A stretch of DNA of 64,000 nucleotides from Amycolatopsis oliviviridis (GTDB lineage: Bacteria > Actinomycetota > Actinomycetes > Mycobacteriales > Pseudonocardiaceae): NCBI RefSeq assembly GCF_014654365.1, contig NZ_BNAY01000001.1, positions 1,674,001 to 1,738,000 on the forward strand, in the 5' to 3' direction. Both the position numbers and the translations under genes were made by a program. Shown in pieces: positions 42,382 through 52,300 of this stretch. Below the pieces are notes generated by a model. It saw only the letters and a list, made by a program, of their open reading frames with translations. It made no database searches and was not told the DNA's origin. Numbering within the stretch: position 1 is the stretch's first letter; each line of letters begins with the position of its first letter.

Positions 42382-44733
42382 TCAGTCCCTGCCCAGCACC
42401 GGACGGTGTCGCGGTCCGTCCTTGTCGCCATCGCCCCACGAGCCTTCTTCGGCCTGCAGCCAGATCTGCGGCTCGCGTTCCTTCTGCTCGCCGTTGGCCC
42501 CGGCGCCCATCCCGCCGCCCATCGGCGCACCGCCCATGGGCATTCCGCCCATCGGCATCCCGCCCTGGGCGAGGTTGGGGTCGAGGGCGGGCATTCCCGA
42601 GACCGTCGGCACCGCCGCGGCGGGCACCGCCGCTCCTCGCGCGGGTTGCGTGTCGAACTGGCCCAGCGCGGCGGAGCCGGCCGCTGTGGGAAGCGCGGCG
42701 GAACCCCCGGCGCTGCCGCCGGAACCACCGACACCGCCACCCGAGCCGCCCGAACCGCCGACGTCGAGGGCTCCTGCGTCGATACCACTGCCCAGCGGAG
42801 CCGGCGCCGAGGCCGCCTGGGCCGCCGCCTGGTCGCCACCGAGGAAGTCCGCCAGCGGATCGGAGCCGGAGAGACCGTCGATCGCCTTGTCCACGGCGGC
42901 CTTCGCGTCGGCGAACGCCTGCTTCTCCTCGGGCGTGGAGTCGGGCTGTTCGAGCCCGTCGATCGCCTGGTGCACCGCGTTCTTGGCGCTGTCCAAGGCT
43001 TCTTGACGCGGGGTGTCCGCGGCGGAGTCACCGTTGATGGCGTCCAGCGCGGCCTGCTTGGCGTTGGCGAGGGCTTCCTGCGTCGCGGGGTCCTGCGTCT
43101 GCTGCGCCATCTTGTCGATGGCGTCGCTCGCGCCCTGGCCCAGCGCCGCGGGATCGGTGACCCCCTGGCCGGTGAGGTCGTCGATGGCCTGCTGTGCGGC
43201 CTGTTTGGCCTGGTCGAGAGCCTGCTGCTGATCAGGCGAGCTGCTCGCGAGATCGTCGATCGCCTGTCCGGCCGCGTCCTTCGCCGCACTGGCCGGATCA
43301 CCACCGGATCCGGCACCGCCACCGGCGGGTCCACCGGATTCGGTCGCGGGTTGCCCGGTGAGACCTTCGATGGCGTCGTTCGCGGCCTTCTTCGCGTCGT
43401 CCAGCGCCTGCTTCCGCTTGGCGTCGGCGGCCGATTGCGCTTGCTGTTGCGCCGAAGGCACTCCGACGCCTCCCGCCGGCACAACACCGCTGCCTTCGGA
43501 GCCCGGGGTGGCACCGCCACCAGTCCCGGCGCTGCCGTCGGTTCCGGCGCCGGCGGTGTCTCCGCCCGGCGGGGAGGTGAGGCCGTTGATGGCGTCGTTG
43601 GCTGCCTGCTTCGCGTCCTGGAGTGCCTGATCGGCCGCGGGATCGGTCGCGGGCTGAGCGGTGCTCGCCTCGCTGGGTGCGGCCGCCCCCTCTCCGGCCG
43701 CCGCGCCTTCTGTCGCGCCTTCTGTCGCGGGCACAGCCGCGTCGGTGAGCGCGCCGGCGGCATCCGCCGCCTGCTGCTTGGCCTGTTCCAGCGCGGGATC
43801 CGTCGCCGAACCCGCTCCGCCGGTCCCTGCCCCGCCCGCGGCCTGTTCGGCCGCCGCCTGGGCCTCTTCCGCTTGGGCGGGATCCGTCGCGACGGCACCT
43901 TCGGTGGCCGGTTTCAGCTCCGACAACGGGTCTTGGGTGCGGTCGACCTCTCCCCCGGCCGCCAGCTGATCCGTGCCCTTGGCAGGGGACAACGCCTCTT
44001 GTTGTTGCCGGGCCACGTCGGCCGCCGCGCCGGGGTCGGCGAGGCCGTTGACGATCTGGATCGGGGCGAGGTCGTTCCCGCGGTTGTTGTACTGGTTCGC
44101 CAGCGCGCCGACGGCTTCCTGCAGGCGCTTGAGACGTTCTTCGGCTGCTTGGTCGTACATGCTGTCGAGCTCTTTTTTCAGCCACGGCTGCACCGAGTCG
44201 ACCTGCTGCTGCGTGGTGGCTTCCTGGATGTACCGCGAGGCCTCGTTCTCCAGGATCTCCTTGGCGGAGTTCTGTTCCTTGTCCATTTGGGACTGGATCT
44301 GCCACCAGCCCGCGGCGAAGGCCTGGATGGCGTGCCCGACGTTCCCGATCGCCGCGCCGTACTGGCCACCGTTGAGGGCGCTGTAGAGGTCTTCGCTCTG
44401 CTTGAGGATCGCCGTGCCGTAGGACTGGAGCGCGTCGCCCGCCTCACCGACGAGACTGTCCCGCAAGGCCTTCAGTTCGGTGGCCATCGCCTCGTTGATC
44501 TCACCGATGCGCTGCACCGCCGTGTTCACCGAGGTTTCCAGCTCATAGAACTGCTCGGCCGCCGACGAGTGGGACAGGTCGGCGTGCGCGTCGTCGGCGT
44601 TGTGCGTGAGATCGTGAACGGCCTTGGTGATCTCGGTGAGGTTGCCGTACTGCTTCGGGTCGAAAGCGGGAGCCGACTGAGTGAATTTCGCTCCGTCGAG
44701 CGCAGACGCGGGTGCGGCGGGTGCATCGGACAT
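42382..44733 (-). CDS. Type VII-associated protein with seven amphipathic-helix repeats
   Basis: 783 residues. The N-terminal 220 residues are long helices that look like a WXG/LXG-type hairpin (QFYELETSVNTAVQRIGEIN, in pieces) with W-W at about 143-144. Between about 375 and 640 a motif of the form A-L-x-x-A-K-x-A-A-x-x-A-I-D-x-L occurs seven times, for example ALDDAKKAANDAIEGL, ALDQAKQAAQQAIDDL and AFADAKAAVDKAIDGL, joined by Gly/Pro/Ser/Thr linkers. The C-terminus is a Met/Gly-rich run (GGMPMGGMPMGG) and an acidic tail, like its downstream neighbour. The repeats look like identical docking or surface-binding helices. I know of no named family with this exact layout. Confidence 0.75.
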   Translation of the reverse strand: MSDAPAAPASALDGAKFTQSAPAFDPKQYGNLTEITKAVHDLTHNADDAHADLSHSSAAEQFYELETSVNTAVQRIGEINEAMATELKALRDSLVGEAGDALQSYGTAILKQSEDLYSALNGGQYGAAIGNVGHAIQAFAAGWWQIQSQMDKEQNSAKEILENEASRYIQEATTQQQVDSVQPWLKKELDSMYDQAAEERLKRLQEAVGALANQYNNRGNDLAPIQIVNGLADPGAAADVARQQQEALSPAKGTDQLAAGGEVDRTQDPLSELKPATEGAVATDPAQAEEAQAAAEQAAGGAGTGGAGSATDPALEQAKQQAADAAGALTDAAVPATEGATEGAAAGEGAAAPSEASTAQPATDPAADQALQDAKQAANDAINGLTSPPGGDTAGAGTDGSAGTGGGATPGSEGSGVVPAGGVGVPSAQQQAQSAADAKRKQALDDAKKAANDAIEGLTGQPATESGGPAGGGAGSGGDPASAAKDAAGQAIDDLASSSPDQQQALDQAKQAAQQAIDDLTGQGVTDPAALGQGASDAIDKMAQQTQDPATQEALANAKQAALDAINGDSAADTPRQEALDSAKNAVHQAIDGLEQPDSTPEEKQAFADAKAAVDKAIDGLSGSDPLADFLGGDQAAAQAASAPAPLGSGIDAGALDVGGSGGSGGGVGGSGGSAGGSAALPTAAGSAALGQFDTQPARGAAVPAAAVPTVSGMPALDPNLAQGGMPMGGMPMGGAPMGGGMGAGANGEQKEREPQIWLQAEEGSWGDGDKDGPRHRPVLGRD

Positions 44734-44796
44734 GGCTGGAATTCCTTCAGGCGGTGGCAGCTGACCGGTCGGAAGCGAGGCGGGCTGCGGCGAGGG

Positions 44797-45228
44797 TCAC
44801 ACGGATTGGCTTTGCGCCGGATCGTTGTAGCCGTCCCCGTCGTCGGGCGTGGCTTGTCCGGCGGTGTTCTGCTGTGCGGCTTCGGTCTGCTGGTCGAACT
44901 GGGCGATCTCGCCGGAGATCTTCGCCTCGAGGCCCTGAATGCTCTGCAGGATCGACTTGGCGTTGTCGTCGTCGGTGTTCTTGAAGCCGTCGGCGATGGA
45001 GATCAAGGTCGCTCGGAGGTCGTGCAGAACGGTCTGGAGGTGCTCGCCGTGGGCGACGATGCCGTTGCGGCGGTCGTCGATGATGTGTTCCAGCCAGACG
45101 GCGGTCTCGAACTTGCCGGCGTTCGGCCACTGCGCCTTGAGCGCCTGGAAAGCGCTCATGTCGTCCATGATCTTGCCGATCTTCTCGGCCGAGACCTTGA
45201 TCGCCTCGGTGTCGAAGTTGGTGCTCAT
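44797..45228 (-). CDS. Type VII operon helical protein
   Basis: 143 residues from ATG 45228, with AAAGGAG upstream. Predicted mostly helical, with a W-P-N-A-G turn near residue 34-38 and a second Trp (VWLEHI). The C-terminal 25 residues are Gln/Asp-rich and disordered. It is placed between the EsxA-like gene and the repeat protein, 63 bases before the latter. It resembles ESX-secretion-associated proteins that pair with Esx dimers. No enzymatic motif is seen. Confidence 0.7.
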   Translation of the reverse strand: MSTNFDTEAIKVSAEKIGKIMDDMSAFQALKAQWPNAGKFETAVWLEHIIDDRRNGIVAHGEHLQTVLHDLRATLISIADGFKNTDDDNAKSILQSIQGLEAKISGEIAQFDQQTEAAQQNTAGQATPDDGDGYNDPAQSQSV

Positions 45229-45316
45229 GATCAGCTCCTTTCAGGGAGAGGATGAGATCGGGCCTTCCGGTGGTGCGTCCGCTGGAGGACGCACCACCGG
45301 AACGGCCGCGCCGGCA

Positions 45317-45595
45317 TCAGAGACCGCGCGCGCCTCGCGCGTCCTGGTCCCGCATTCCCTCCGCACCCGCCTGCAGCGCGACGCGAAGGGAGTCCAGCTG
45401 CTCTCGGCTGGTGATGAGGTTTCCCCTCAGCCCCTGGCACTTGGCGTCGTACGCGTCGGCCGTGGTTCCCTGCCAGCCCACCATGATGCGCTTGACGTCG
45501 TTTTCGAGATCGGTCGTCTGCCCCTCGATCTCGGTGGCCTTGTTCTTCATCATCGTCAGGCACTGGTCGATGACTTCGTAGTCGTAGGTAATCAA
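45317..45595 (-). CDS. EsxA-like WXG100 protein
   Basis: 92 residues from a TTG at 45595, with GAAAGGG upstream. A helical hairpin with the canonical W41-Q-G43 turn (IMVGWQGTTADAY) and a second helix of about 40 residues. It lacks an evident YxxxD/E signal; the neighbour at 45639 has one, so the two should form the usual heterodimer in which one partner carries the signal. It lies 43 bases after that neighbour. This is the likely core substrate pair of the system. Confidence 0.9.
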   Translation of the reverse strand: MITYDYEVIDQCLTMMKNKATEIEGQTTDLENDVKRIMVGWQGTTADAYDAKCQGLRGNLITSREQLDSLRVALQAGAEGMRDQDARGARGL

Positions 45596-45638
45596 TTTAT
45601 TGCCCTTTCAGAGAAATGGAGAGTCGGTCGAGTACGGG

Positions 45639-45968
45639 TCAGGCGCCGAGGAAGCTGCTGGTCTCCATCGGGAGCCGCGCGATCTCCTGGCCGGCGGCCT
45701 GGTCCTGCGCGTCCTGTCCCTGCGACTCCTTGCGGATGTAGCCCGCCATTTCGGTGAGGTTGGCCAGGATGGTGCGCTTCAGCCCCTCGATCCAGTTGTC
45801 GCAGGTCGTGGACAGGGCCTTGGTGGCCGCGCTGTTGCTTCCGGCCAGCGTCGCGTCCACCTGCGACTTCAGCTGGTTGAGCTGCTGGATGATGTTGTCG
45901 GAAGTGGCCTCGTGCCGGGTGGCCTGTGCGTCGATTTCCGCCGGGTCGAGCTGTGTCGTTTTCGGCAT
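45639..45968 (-). CDS. EsxB-like (CFP-10-like) type VII protein with YxxxE signal
   Basis: 109 residues from ATG 45968, with AGGAGG upstream. It folds as a helical hairpin, but the turn is L-A-G-S-N-S in place of W-x-G. The C-terminal end of helix 2 carries Y77-I-R-K-E81, the YxxxD/E export signal read by EccC. A flexible tail follows. It is the partner of the EsxA-like protein, and the gene order EsxB-like then EsxA-like after eccB is as in other loci. Confidence 0.85.
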   Translation of the reverse strand: MPKTTQLDPAEIDAQATRHEATSDNIIQQLNQLKSQVDATLAGSNSAATKALSTTCDNWIEGLKRTILANLTEMAGYIRKESQGQDAQDQAAGQEIARLPMETSSFLGA

Positions 45969-46127
45969 TTGAGATTCCTCCTGCGGTCAGGTCTTGTCTT
46001 GGTCCGGCCGCCGATCGCGATCCTCGGCGTCGGCCATATTCGAAGATTAGGTCGGGGATTCCGCGTTGTCGGGAGAATTCGCTCCACCTTGGCCAGTCGG
46101 AGGAGGTCCCCTTACGAGCGGCCCCGG

Positions 46128-47534
46128 TCAGGACGCCGCGGTCGCCGACGCGGCCGACGTACTCAGCAGCGGTCCGGCCGGGAAAAGGTCCAAAAGCTCC
46201 TGCGGAACCGCCACGGGCGCCACGTTCTGATAGCCCAGCGCCGCGATTTCGTCTTGACCTGCCAGCGGATACCGCATTCCCAGCGGTGTCACCAGTGAAG
46301 GCGGACCAGGTGCCGCGCCGGGCACCGCCTTGGGGGCGACCAGCACTCCCCGGCCCGCCGGGACACCGACCCGGCCGGCGGCCGCGCCCACCTCGTGCGT
46401 GGCGGAGGGCGCCGACGCGGCGCGGACGCTCGCCGAAGGCAGCGATTCCGCCACCGGCGGGTCCGCGCTTCCGGTGCCGTAACGCATGCAGCGCTGGGTC
46501 TCCGGTGAATCACCGACCAGTTCGGGCGGTGCTTCCGGCAGTCCGGTGCCCAAGACCGTTCCCGACGCCGGGACGCCGGCCATCTCACCGACCCCGATCC
46601 GGATCGGTTCGACGGGTCCGTCGGGGTAGCTCTTCGCCGTCGAGGGCGCGGCCAGTAGCAGCGCTGCCACCGTACGGTTCACCGCGGCGGCGCCGTCGTC
46701 ACGGACGACATAGAGCTGCTCGGTCCCGAGCGCGGTGTTGCGCACTTCGTAGACCTGGCCGATGAGGCTCTGCCTGCCCGCGATGACCGGGCCCCGCCCG
46801 CCGAGGCCGGGTACCGCCGGTACGGACAGATCCGGTCCCTGCGGGATCGGGTTCAGCCAGGCGGCGGACACCGGCGAGGGTTCGGCGTTGCCGTACCCGA
46901 GGGAGACCAGCACCGCGGGGTCGGTGATCCGCAGCCGGGAGCCGTTCCAGACGAGATAGACCGATCCGTTCGGCCCGGTCACCAGGAACCCTTGCCGGTC
47001 GGTGAGCCCACCCTCGGGGGGCCGTCCGATGAGGACGGTGACGACGCCGGGGGCATCACTGTCCACATCGGAGCCCGTGCAGACGGTCCAAGCGCCGGTG
47101 TCGAGTTCCGCCGACGTGGGCAGGGCGTCGGGTGCGCCCGAGATGCCGACCGGCTGGCCGACCGGCGTCCCCTTCAGCGAAGCCGGGGAGACGGCGACCA
47201 TCTTCCCTTCGGCCTTCGGTGCCAGCAGGCGCGCGGACGAGTAGTTGAGCACCGGGCGCAACTGGCCGTCCAGATAGAGGTAACGGGCACCGCTGTCCTC
47301 GTCGAGGACGATGGTCCCCGCCTGCCGCCAGGAGTTGTCAGTACTCGGCACGAAAAGCCCGTAGATACCGAAGATCGCCGCCAGCAGCACCGCGATCATG
47401 ATCCCGAAGATGGTGCCGGTGATCATGCGCCGCCCCGGTGCCTGGATGGCATCGGCGTCGCCGTGGGCGACCGCCGCGGTCAGCCTGCCGACGACGAAGA
47501 AGTACGCCTGAACCTGGTCCTTGCGTGACTTCAT
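46128..47534 (-). CDS. eccB: Type VII secretion core component EccB
   Basis: 468 residues; the ATG at 47534 overlaps the eccD stop as TGATG. A cytosolic N-terminus (KSRKDQVQAYFFVVGRLTAAV, in pieces) precedes a single membrane helix (about 40-63). The large extracytoplasmic part has the EccB repeats, such as YLYLDGQLRPVLNYSSARL, GTPVGQPVGISGAPDALP, DRQGFLVTGPNG and YEVRNTALG. EccB forms part of the membrane pore complex with EccC and EccD. Two Cys (about 140 and 369) may form the conserved disulfide. Stability of the complex should need EccE, which I do not find here. Confidence 0.96.
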   Translation of the reverse strand: MKSRKDQVQAYFFVVGRLTAAVAHGDADAIQAPGRRMITGTIFGIMIAVLLAAIFGIYGLFVPSTDNSWRQAGTIVLDEDSGARYLYLDGQLRPVLNYSSARLLAPKAEGKMVAVSPASLKGTPVGQPVGISGAPDALPTSAELDTGAWTVCTGSDVDSDAPGVVTVLIGRPPEGGLTDRQGFLVTGPNGSVYLVWNGSRLRITDPAVLVSLGYGNAEPSPVSAAWLNPIPQGPDLSVPAVPGLGGRGPVIAGRQSLIGQVYEVRNTALGTEQLYVVRDDGAAAVNRTVAALLLAAPSTAKSYPDGPVEPIRIGVGEMAGVPASGTVLGTGLPEAPPELVGDSPETQRCMRYGTGSADPPVAESLPSASVRAASAPSATHEVGAAAGRVGVPAGRGVLVAPKAVPGAAPGPPSLVTPLGMRYPLAGQDEIAALGYQNVAPVAVPQELLDLFPAGPLLSTSAASATAAS

Positions 47535-48931
47535 CAGCTCACCATGGTCCGTACGGCGGCGTAGACGTGCAGCACCTGCAACAGGATCGGGAGGATCGCG
47601 ATCGCGGTGATCGTTTCGAAGATCTCCGCGGCCCTGCCCCAGTAAGGACGAAGCCGAAGGCCCGGCAGCCTCTCCGCGGCCACCAGGAGCAGGCCGGTTC
47701 CGAGCAGGACGAGCGGGACCACGAGCAGCAGGCGCCCGGTCGGCGAGAGTCCGGCGGCGACGTGCGTGACATCGGCACCGACGGCCACCGCCGCCGGGAC
47801 CAGCATCGACCACCGCGCGATCGTCCCGCTGGGGTGGCGCGAACGCAGGGCGAGCAGGACGGCCGCGACCAGGGCGAGCACCATCGACCAGGTGTCGGCC
47901 TCGGCCACGAGCAGCAGCATCAGCACCACCTGCGCCAGGCCGAGGCCGGCGTGCAGCGCGGTCGAATAGCCGACGACCGCGGCGCCGCGATCCACCACCG
48001 TCTCGAACGGCACGGGATCGATGTCCTCGCTCAGCTCGTCCGCGCCGGTCGGCAGCATCGGCAGGCTCAAGCCCGACAAGCGGAACGCCGTCGGTCCGAC
48101 GAACACCCCCATGACGAGCGAGACGGCGAGGCCGACTCCGGCGGCCTGCGCGGCACTGACCGAGACGATGGATCCGAACAGGCCGGCGATCGCCAGGGTG
48201 AGGCAAAAGATGATCCCGCCGGCGAACAGGAGCGCCGCGTCGGCGACAGCCACCAGTCCGACGGTCAGGGCGATCAACCCACCCGCTCCGGCGGCCGTGA
48301 TCTGGACCATCAGCGGTGCCGTCGGCGCCAATACGCCGACGATCAGCCAAGCCGAAAGTACGGCGTAACAGACGCCGCCGCCCACCAGGATTATCGCCGC
48401 GCGGGAGCTGCCGGAACCGCGCGCGACCAACGCGGACACCAGAAGCAGAAGGATGGCGGAGCCACCGACGAACTGCGCCTGGACCGCGGGCGCCCCCGCG
48501 CCGGGCAAGAGATACAAGCCGGACAGCAGCAGCACCAGCGCGCCCGCTTCGAACATCCGCCGCACGCCAGTGGGCGTCAGCTTGCCGGGATGCTCCCGCA
48601 CCCGGTCGCCGACGCCGTCGACGAGATCGTCGTAGTCGATCGCGGCGAGCTGGTCGGCGCGGGGCGCCAGATAGACGCTTTCGCCGTCCAGCAGGTTCAG
48701 CTGCCCCGGCGAGCGGTCCTCGTCGAGCGGCTCCTCCCCCAGCCGTTGCAGGACCCAGCCTTCGTGCTCCGCTCCCTCTTCGATCGTCTCCGCACCGAAC
48801 TGAAGGAGGATCGCGGGCAGCAGATCGGCCAGCGGAACTTCGGCCGGCAACGCCAGTTCGGCCGTCCGCTGGCCGAGCACGAACCGCAGCCGGACCGAGC
48901 TGGTGGTGCGCTGCTGTGTCTGTTCCTCCAT
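47534..48931 (-). CDS. eccD: Type VII secretion integral membrane protein EccD
   Basis: 465 residues. The N-terminal ubiquitin-like domain (about 8-95, including RLRFVLGQRTAELALPAEVPLADLLP in pieces) is followed by about eleven membrane helices from residue 127. EccD dimers line the type VII membrane complex. It is the first gene of the minus-strand operon and is coupled to eccB. The start ATG at 48931 is divergent from giant protein 2, with about 415 bases between them that should hold both promoters. Confidence 0.96.
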   Translation of the reverse strand: MEEQTQQRTTSSVRLRFVLGQRTAELALPAEVPLADLLPAILLQFGAETIEEGAEHEGWVLQRLGEEPLDEDRSPGQLNLLDGESVYLAPRADQLAAIDYDDLVDGVGDRVREHPGKLTPTGVRRMFEAGALVLLLSGLYLLPGAGAPAVQAQFVGGSAILLLLVSALVARGSGSSRAAIILVGGGVCYAVLSAWLIVGVLAPTAPLMVQITAAGAGGLIALTVGLVAVADAALLFAGGIIFCLTLAIAGLFGSIVSVSAAQAAGVGLAVSLVMGVFVGPTAFRLSGLSLPMLPTGADELSEDIDPVPFETVVDRGAAVVGYSTALHAGLGLAQVVLMLLLVAEADTWSMVLALVAAVLLALRSRHPSGTIARWSMLVPAAVAVGADVTHVAAGLSPTGRLLLVVPLVLLGTGLLLVAAERLPGLRLRPYWGRAAEIFETITAIAILPILLQVLHVYAAVRTMVS

Positions 48932-49346
48932 GAGGCGCCGGGTCCTTCCTGCCAGAGCCAGACCTTGGTCCGGAAGCTACTTCTTGAGCTGTGGGGGTCC
49001 CCGAATTCCGGGCACGGCACCGCCGAATAGGGGGAGTTCACTCACCAGCATGGGCCCTGGCCGGGTCACCGTCTGCGGTGGCGGGCTCACAGAGCCGGAA
49101 TGCCGCCTTTCCGGCTAGCAGGGCTGCCCGTTATCCGCCATGGCACGGCGTCGCGATTGCCACCCACCGCCGAGAAGACGCGAAGGAGGCTTCCGTCGCA
49201 CCTGCGCTGGCTGGTGAGGTGATTCCCTCTGGTTACCCTGCCGGGTTCCCTCCACAGGTGACTCCCGGTCTGAACCGGTTACATGATGGCTCAGCCGAAT
49301 GAAAGTGCTGATCAGCGTGTCCTCAAGACGGTGGGAGGTGCCGCCT
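48932..49346. other. Divergent intergenic region between eccD and giant protein 2
   Basis: About 415 bases without a supported gene. It should contain the promoters of the secretion operon and of giant protein 2, so the two may be co-regulated. The reading frame of the giant gene is open back to 49299, but the GGGAGG site favours 49347. No operator was recognised. Confidence 0.5.
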
Positions 49347-52300
49347 GTGGGTGAGGGTGGTGTGCACATTCCCCCCGATGTGCGGAAGTTCCTGGAGTTC
49401 ACCCTCGGCTTGTCGTGGCCGGAGAGTGACGATCAGGGTCTGGTCGCGTTGTGGAAAGCGTGGGAAGCGTTCGAAGACGCCGCAGGTGTGTTCGAAGCCG
49501 CTGCCCGAGCGGCCGGGGTGGCGGTCCCGCAGGTCCTGGAAGGCGAGACCGGGGAGTTCTTCGCCCACTTCCTGAACACCACCATCCCCGACGGTGTCGC
49601 CGGACTGGGTGAGGCCGCCGGTGAGCTGGCGAAAATGGCGCAGAACGCCGCCGCCGACGTCTACAAAACCAAAGTCATGTTCGTCGTCTTCGCCGCCTTC
49701 ACCCTCGCCTCCATCATCCACCTGATGGCCACCCTCATCGGAGCCCTGTTCACCGGGGTCGTCATCGCCGCCGCCAGAGTCGCGCTCACCGCGATCTGGC
49801 GAGCCCTGATCACCCGGCTCGGTCAACTCTCCCTCAGTGGTGGTCTGTCGCAAGCCACCAAAACCGCGTTGCTGAAGTTCGCGAAAGACCTCGCCATCAA
49901 AACCGGCGGCTTCGCCGCCTTCGGCGCCGCACTCATGGGCGGCACCGACTTCGGCGTCCAAGCCCGCCAAATCGCCGACGGCGACCGCCAAGGCTGGGAC
50001 ACCAAATCCTTGACCTCCTCTTTCGTCGGTGGCGCGTTGGGCGGCGCGTTCGCCGGCGTCTTCCACTCCGCCGCCGGAGGAATCCGCTCCACCGCCTTCA
50101 GCCTCCGCGACCGCCTCGCCATCGACCCCGCCCACCTCGACACACTCGTCAAACAGACCGCCGGGGTCACCGCCCAAGACATCATCACCACCATCAACAA
50201 ACCCCTCGCCGCCCTCGGCGACGCCGCCTACGCCACCGGCCAAATGATCACCGTCATCGCCACCGCACCCCTGATCAACCTCGCCCTCGGCGCCCCCACC
50301 GGCAACCCCGCCCTCGGCGCCCTCGGCGCCCTCTCCCGCTACGGCGGCAGCCACACCAACGGAACCACCCCCAACGTCAACCTCGACACCATCCACCCAC
50401 CCCACATCCCCGACCTCACCATCCCCACTGCGAAACCCGCCACCGGCAACAGCGAAGCCATTCTCGACACCCCCGAAACACTCGCCGCACCACCGCCCTA
50501 CTCGGCGATCGCCGCCCAACCGGAACTCCGCGCCGAGAAAACACCCGCCCACACCACCAGTTCCCACGCCGTCGGCACCCTCTACACCCCTCCAGCCCCC
50601 GCCACCGCGACCACAGCACCGGCGAAAGCCACAGCTGCTGGAGATGTCGCCGCGTCACCTCTGACGACGGGCAACGACAAACCTTCCGGCGCGATCAGCA
50701 CCGGTCCAAAGACCGGTATCGCGGCGACGACCCGCGACACAGCGAAGCCGGCATCCAACGCCGCGTCTCAGGCACCCGGCTCGGTGTCCTCTGCCGAGCG
50801 TTCGTCGGGGAGTTCGAAGGAACCGGCGACGGATCCGGTGTCACGCGTCAGCCACACAGGTTCTTCGACCACAGCCAGCCAGGCCGTGGCTCGCGGGGCA
50901 GACGCCGGGTTCGCTCGCTCGGCCGCCGCACCGTCCACCATGCCTGCCGTCCTGTCTCCGCCACAGGCGCAGGTCATCGCGGGGACGCCGTTCCCTGCTC
51001 CGGCAGCTCCCTCCGAGACAACGAGCAACCCCACCGTCGGCGGCGCTGTGTCACAGGAAGCTCAGGTCACCCTGGCGGCGACCTTCACCACTTCCGCGAT
51101 GGATCAGGTTGTTCCCCGCCCTACCCATGACGGACTCACGGCCTCGACGACCACGCCGGGCAGTACCGTCTACTCGCCGGTCGAGCCGGTCCGAGCGGTC
51201 CCGCTCGCCGACGGTGGCGGAGTCGCTTTCGTCACCGAGGCTTACACCGGTAACGTCCTCAACGCTTTCCCCGAGCCCCGGCCGGGTGTCTTCCGCGTCG
51301 TCGCCCACCACGACAACGGGACAATCGGGCTCGCCGACGAGCCAGGCCGGCGCCTCGTCCCCCACACCCTCGCCCAGTTCCTCGACGTCCTCACCCACCT
51401 CCCGCCGCATGTCGCCGCCTGGAACACCTACACCGACGTCGAACTCTGGGCTTGCGACCTCACCGCCACCCAGCACTCCCAGCTCGCCGTCGCCGCTCGC
51501 GCCGCGTTCGGTACCGGCCTGACCTTGCCCCACCCCGGGCGGCTCGTCCACATCGCGCCCGACGGCGACATCCGCACCACCACCACAGTGCCCGGCGACC
51601 TGCCCGCGGGCACCCTCACCCTCGGTCCCAAACGCAAGGCCGCGGCTCCCTCCGGCGAAAGCAGCAGAAAGCGCACGGAGCACGCCATCGACGCCGACGA
51701 TCCCGACCAACTCGCCGCGGTCGCGCTCAAGGTGCTTCAGGAGCACGGCGACATGGACATCAGGTCGTTGTTGGTCTACATGACCGGCGAAGGCGTGCCG
51801 AGCAGCAAGAAGGGATCTCTCAGAACCATACTGAACAACGCCCGCGAAACCCTTCGAGAGACCGATGGCCTGTGGCGTCCTACCTATCGGGGGAAGGAGA
51901 TCGGCAACGGGACCTTCGACGCGGCGAACCCCGATGATCTCACCGTATGGCTATGGCGACGAGCGGTTGCCCGGCCGAACGAGGACGCCACGGCGATCGC
52001 CCGCGCCGCTGAAGAAGCAGGCTTCAGCGGCAAGATGGACCAGCTGATCGCCAACGCGCGACTGGCGATCAGCACCGCCGAACTCGACGACCGTCGAGAT
52101 CCGGTACTGCAGGTGCGCGAGCCGGAACACCGCCCCAGGATCGAATCTTTGATCGAGATCCTCATCGCCTCGCACGACAAACCCACGGCGAACTCCATTT
52201 TCGGCGAACTCCGGAAACGGAACGTGCAGGGTAGTCAGGCGGAACTTCTCAACCTGCTCAATGAAGCCTTCGCCACTCCACGAACGACCCGAAGCGCGCT

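Noticed and set aside
42091..45255. 1054-codon plus-strand open frame across the secretion operon
   Set aside because: It spans several well-supported minus-strand genes and has no start site or domain; its Val/Gly/Arg-rich pattern is that of an antisense frame.
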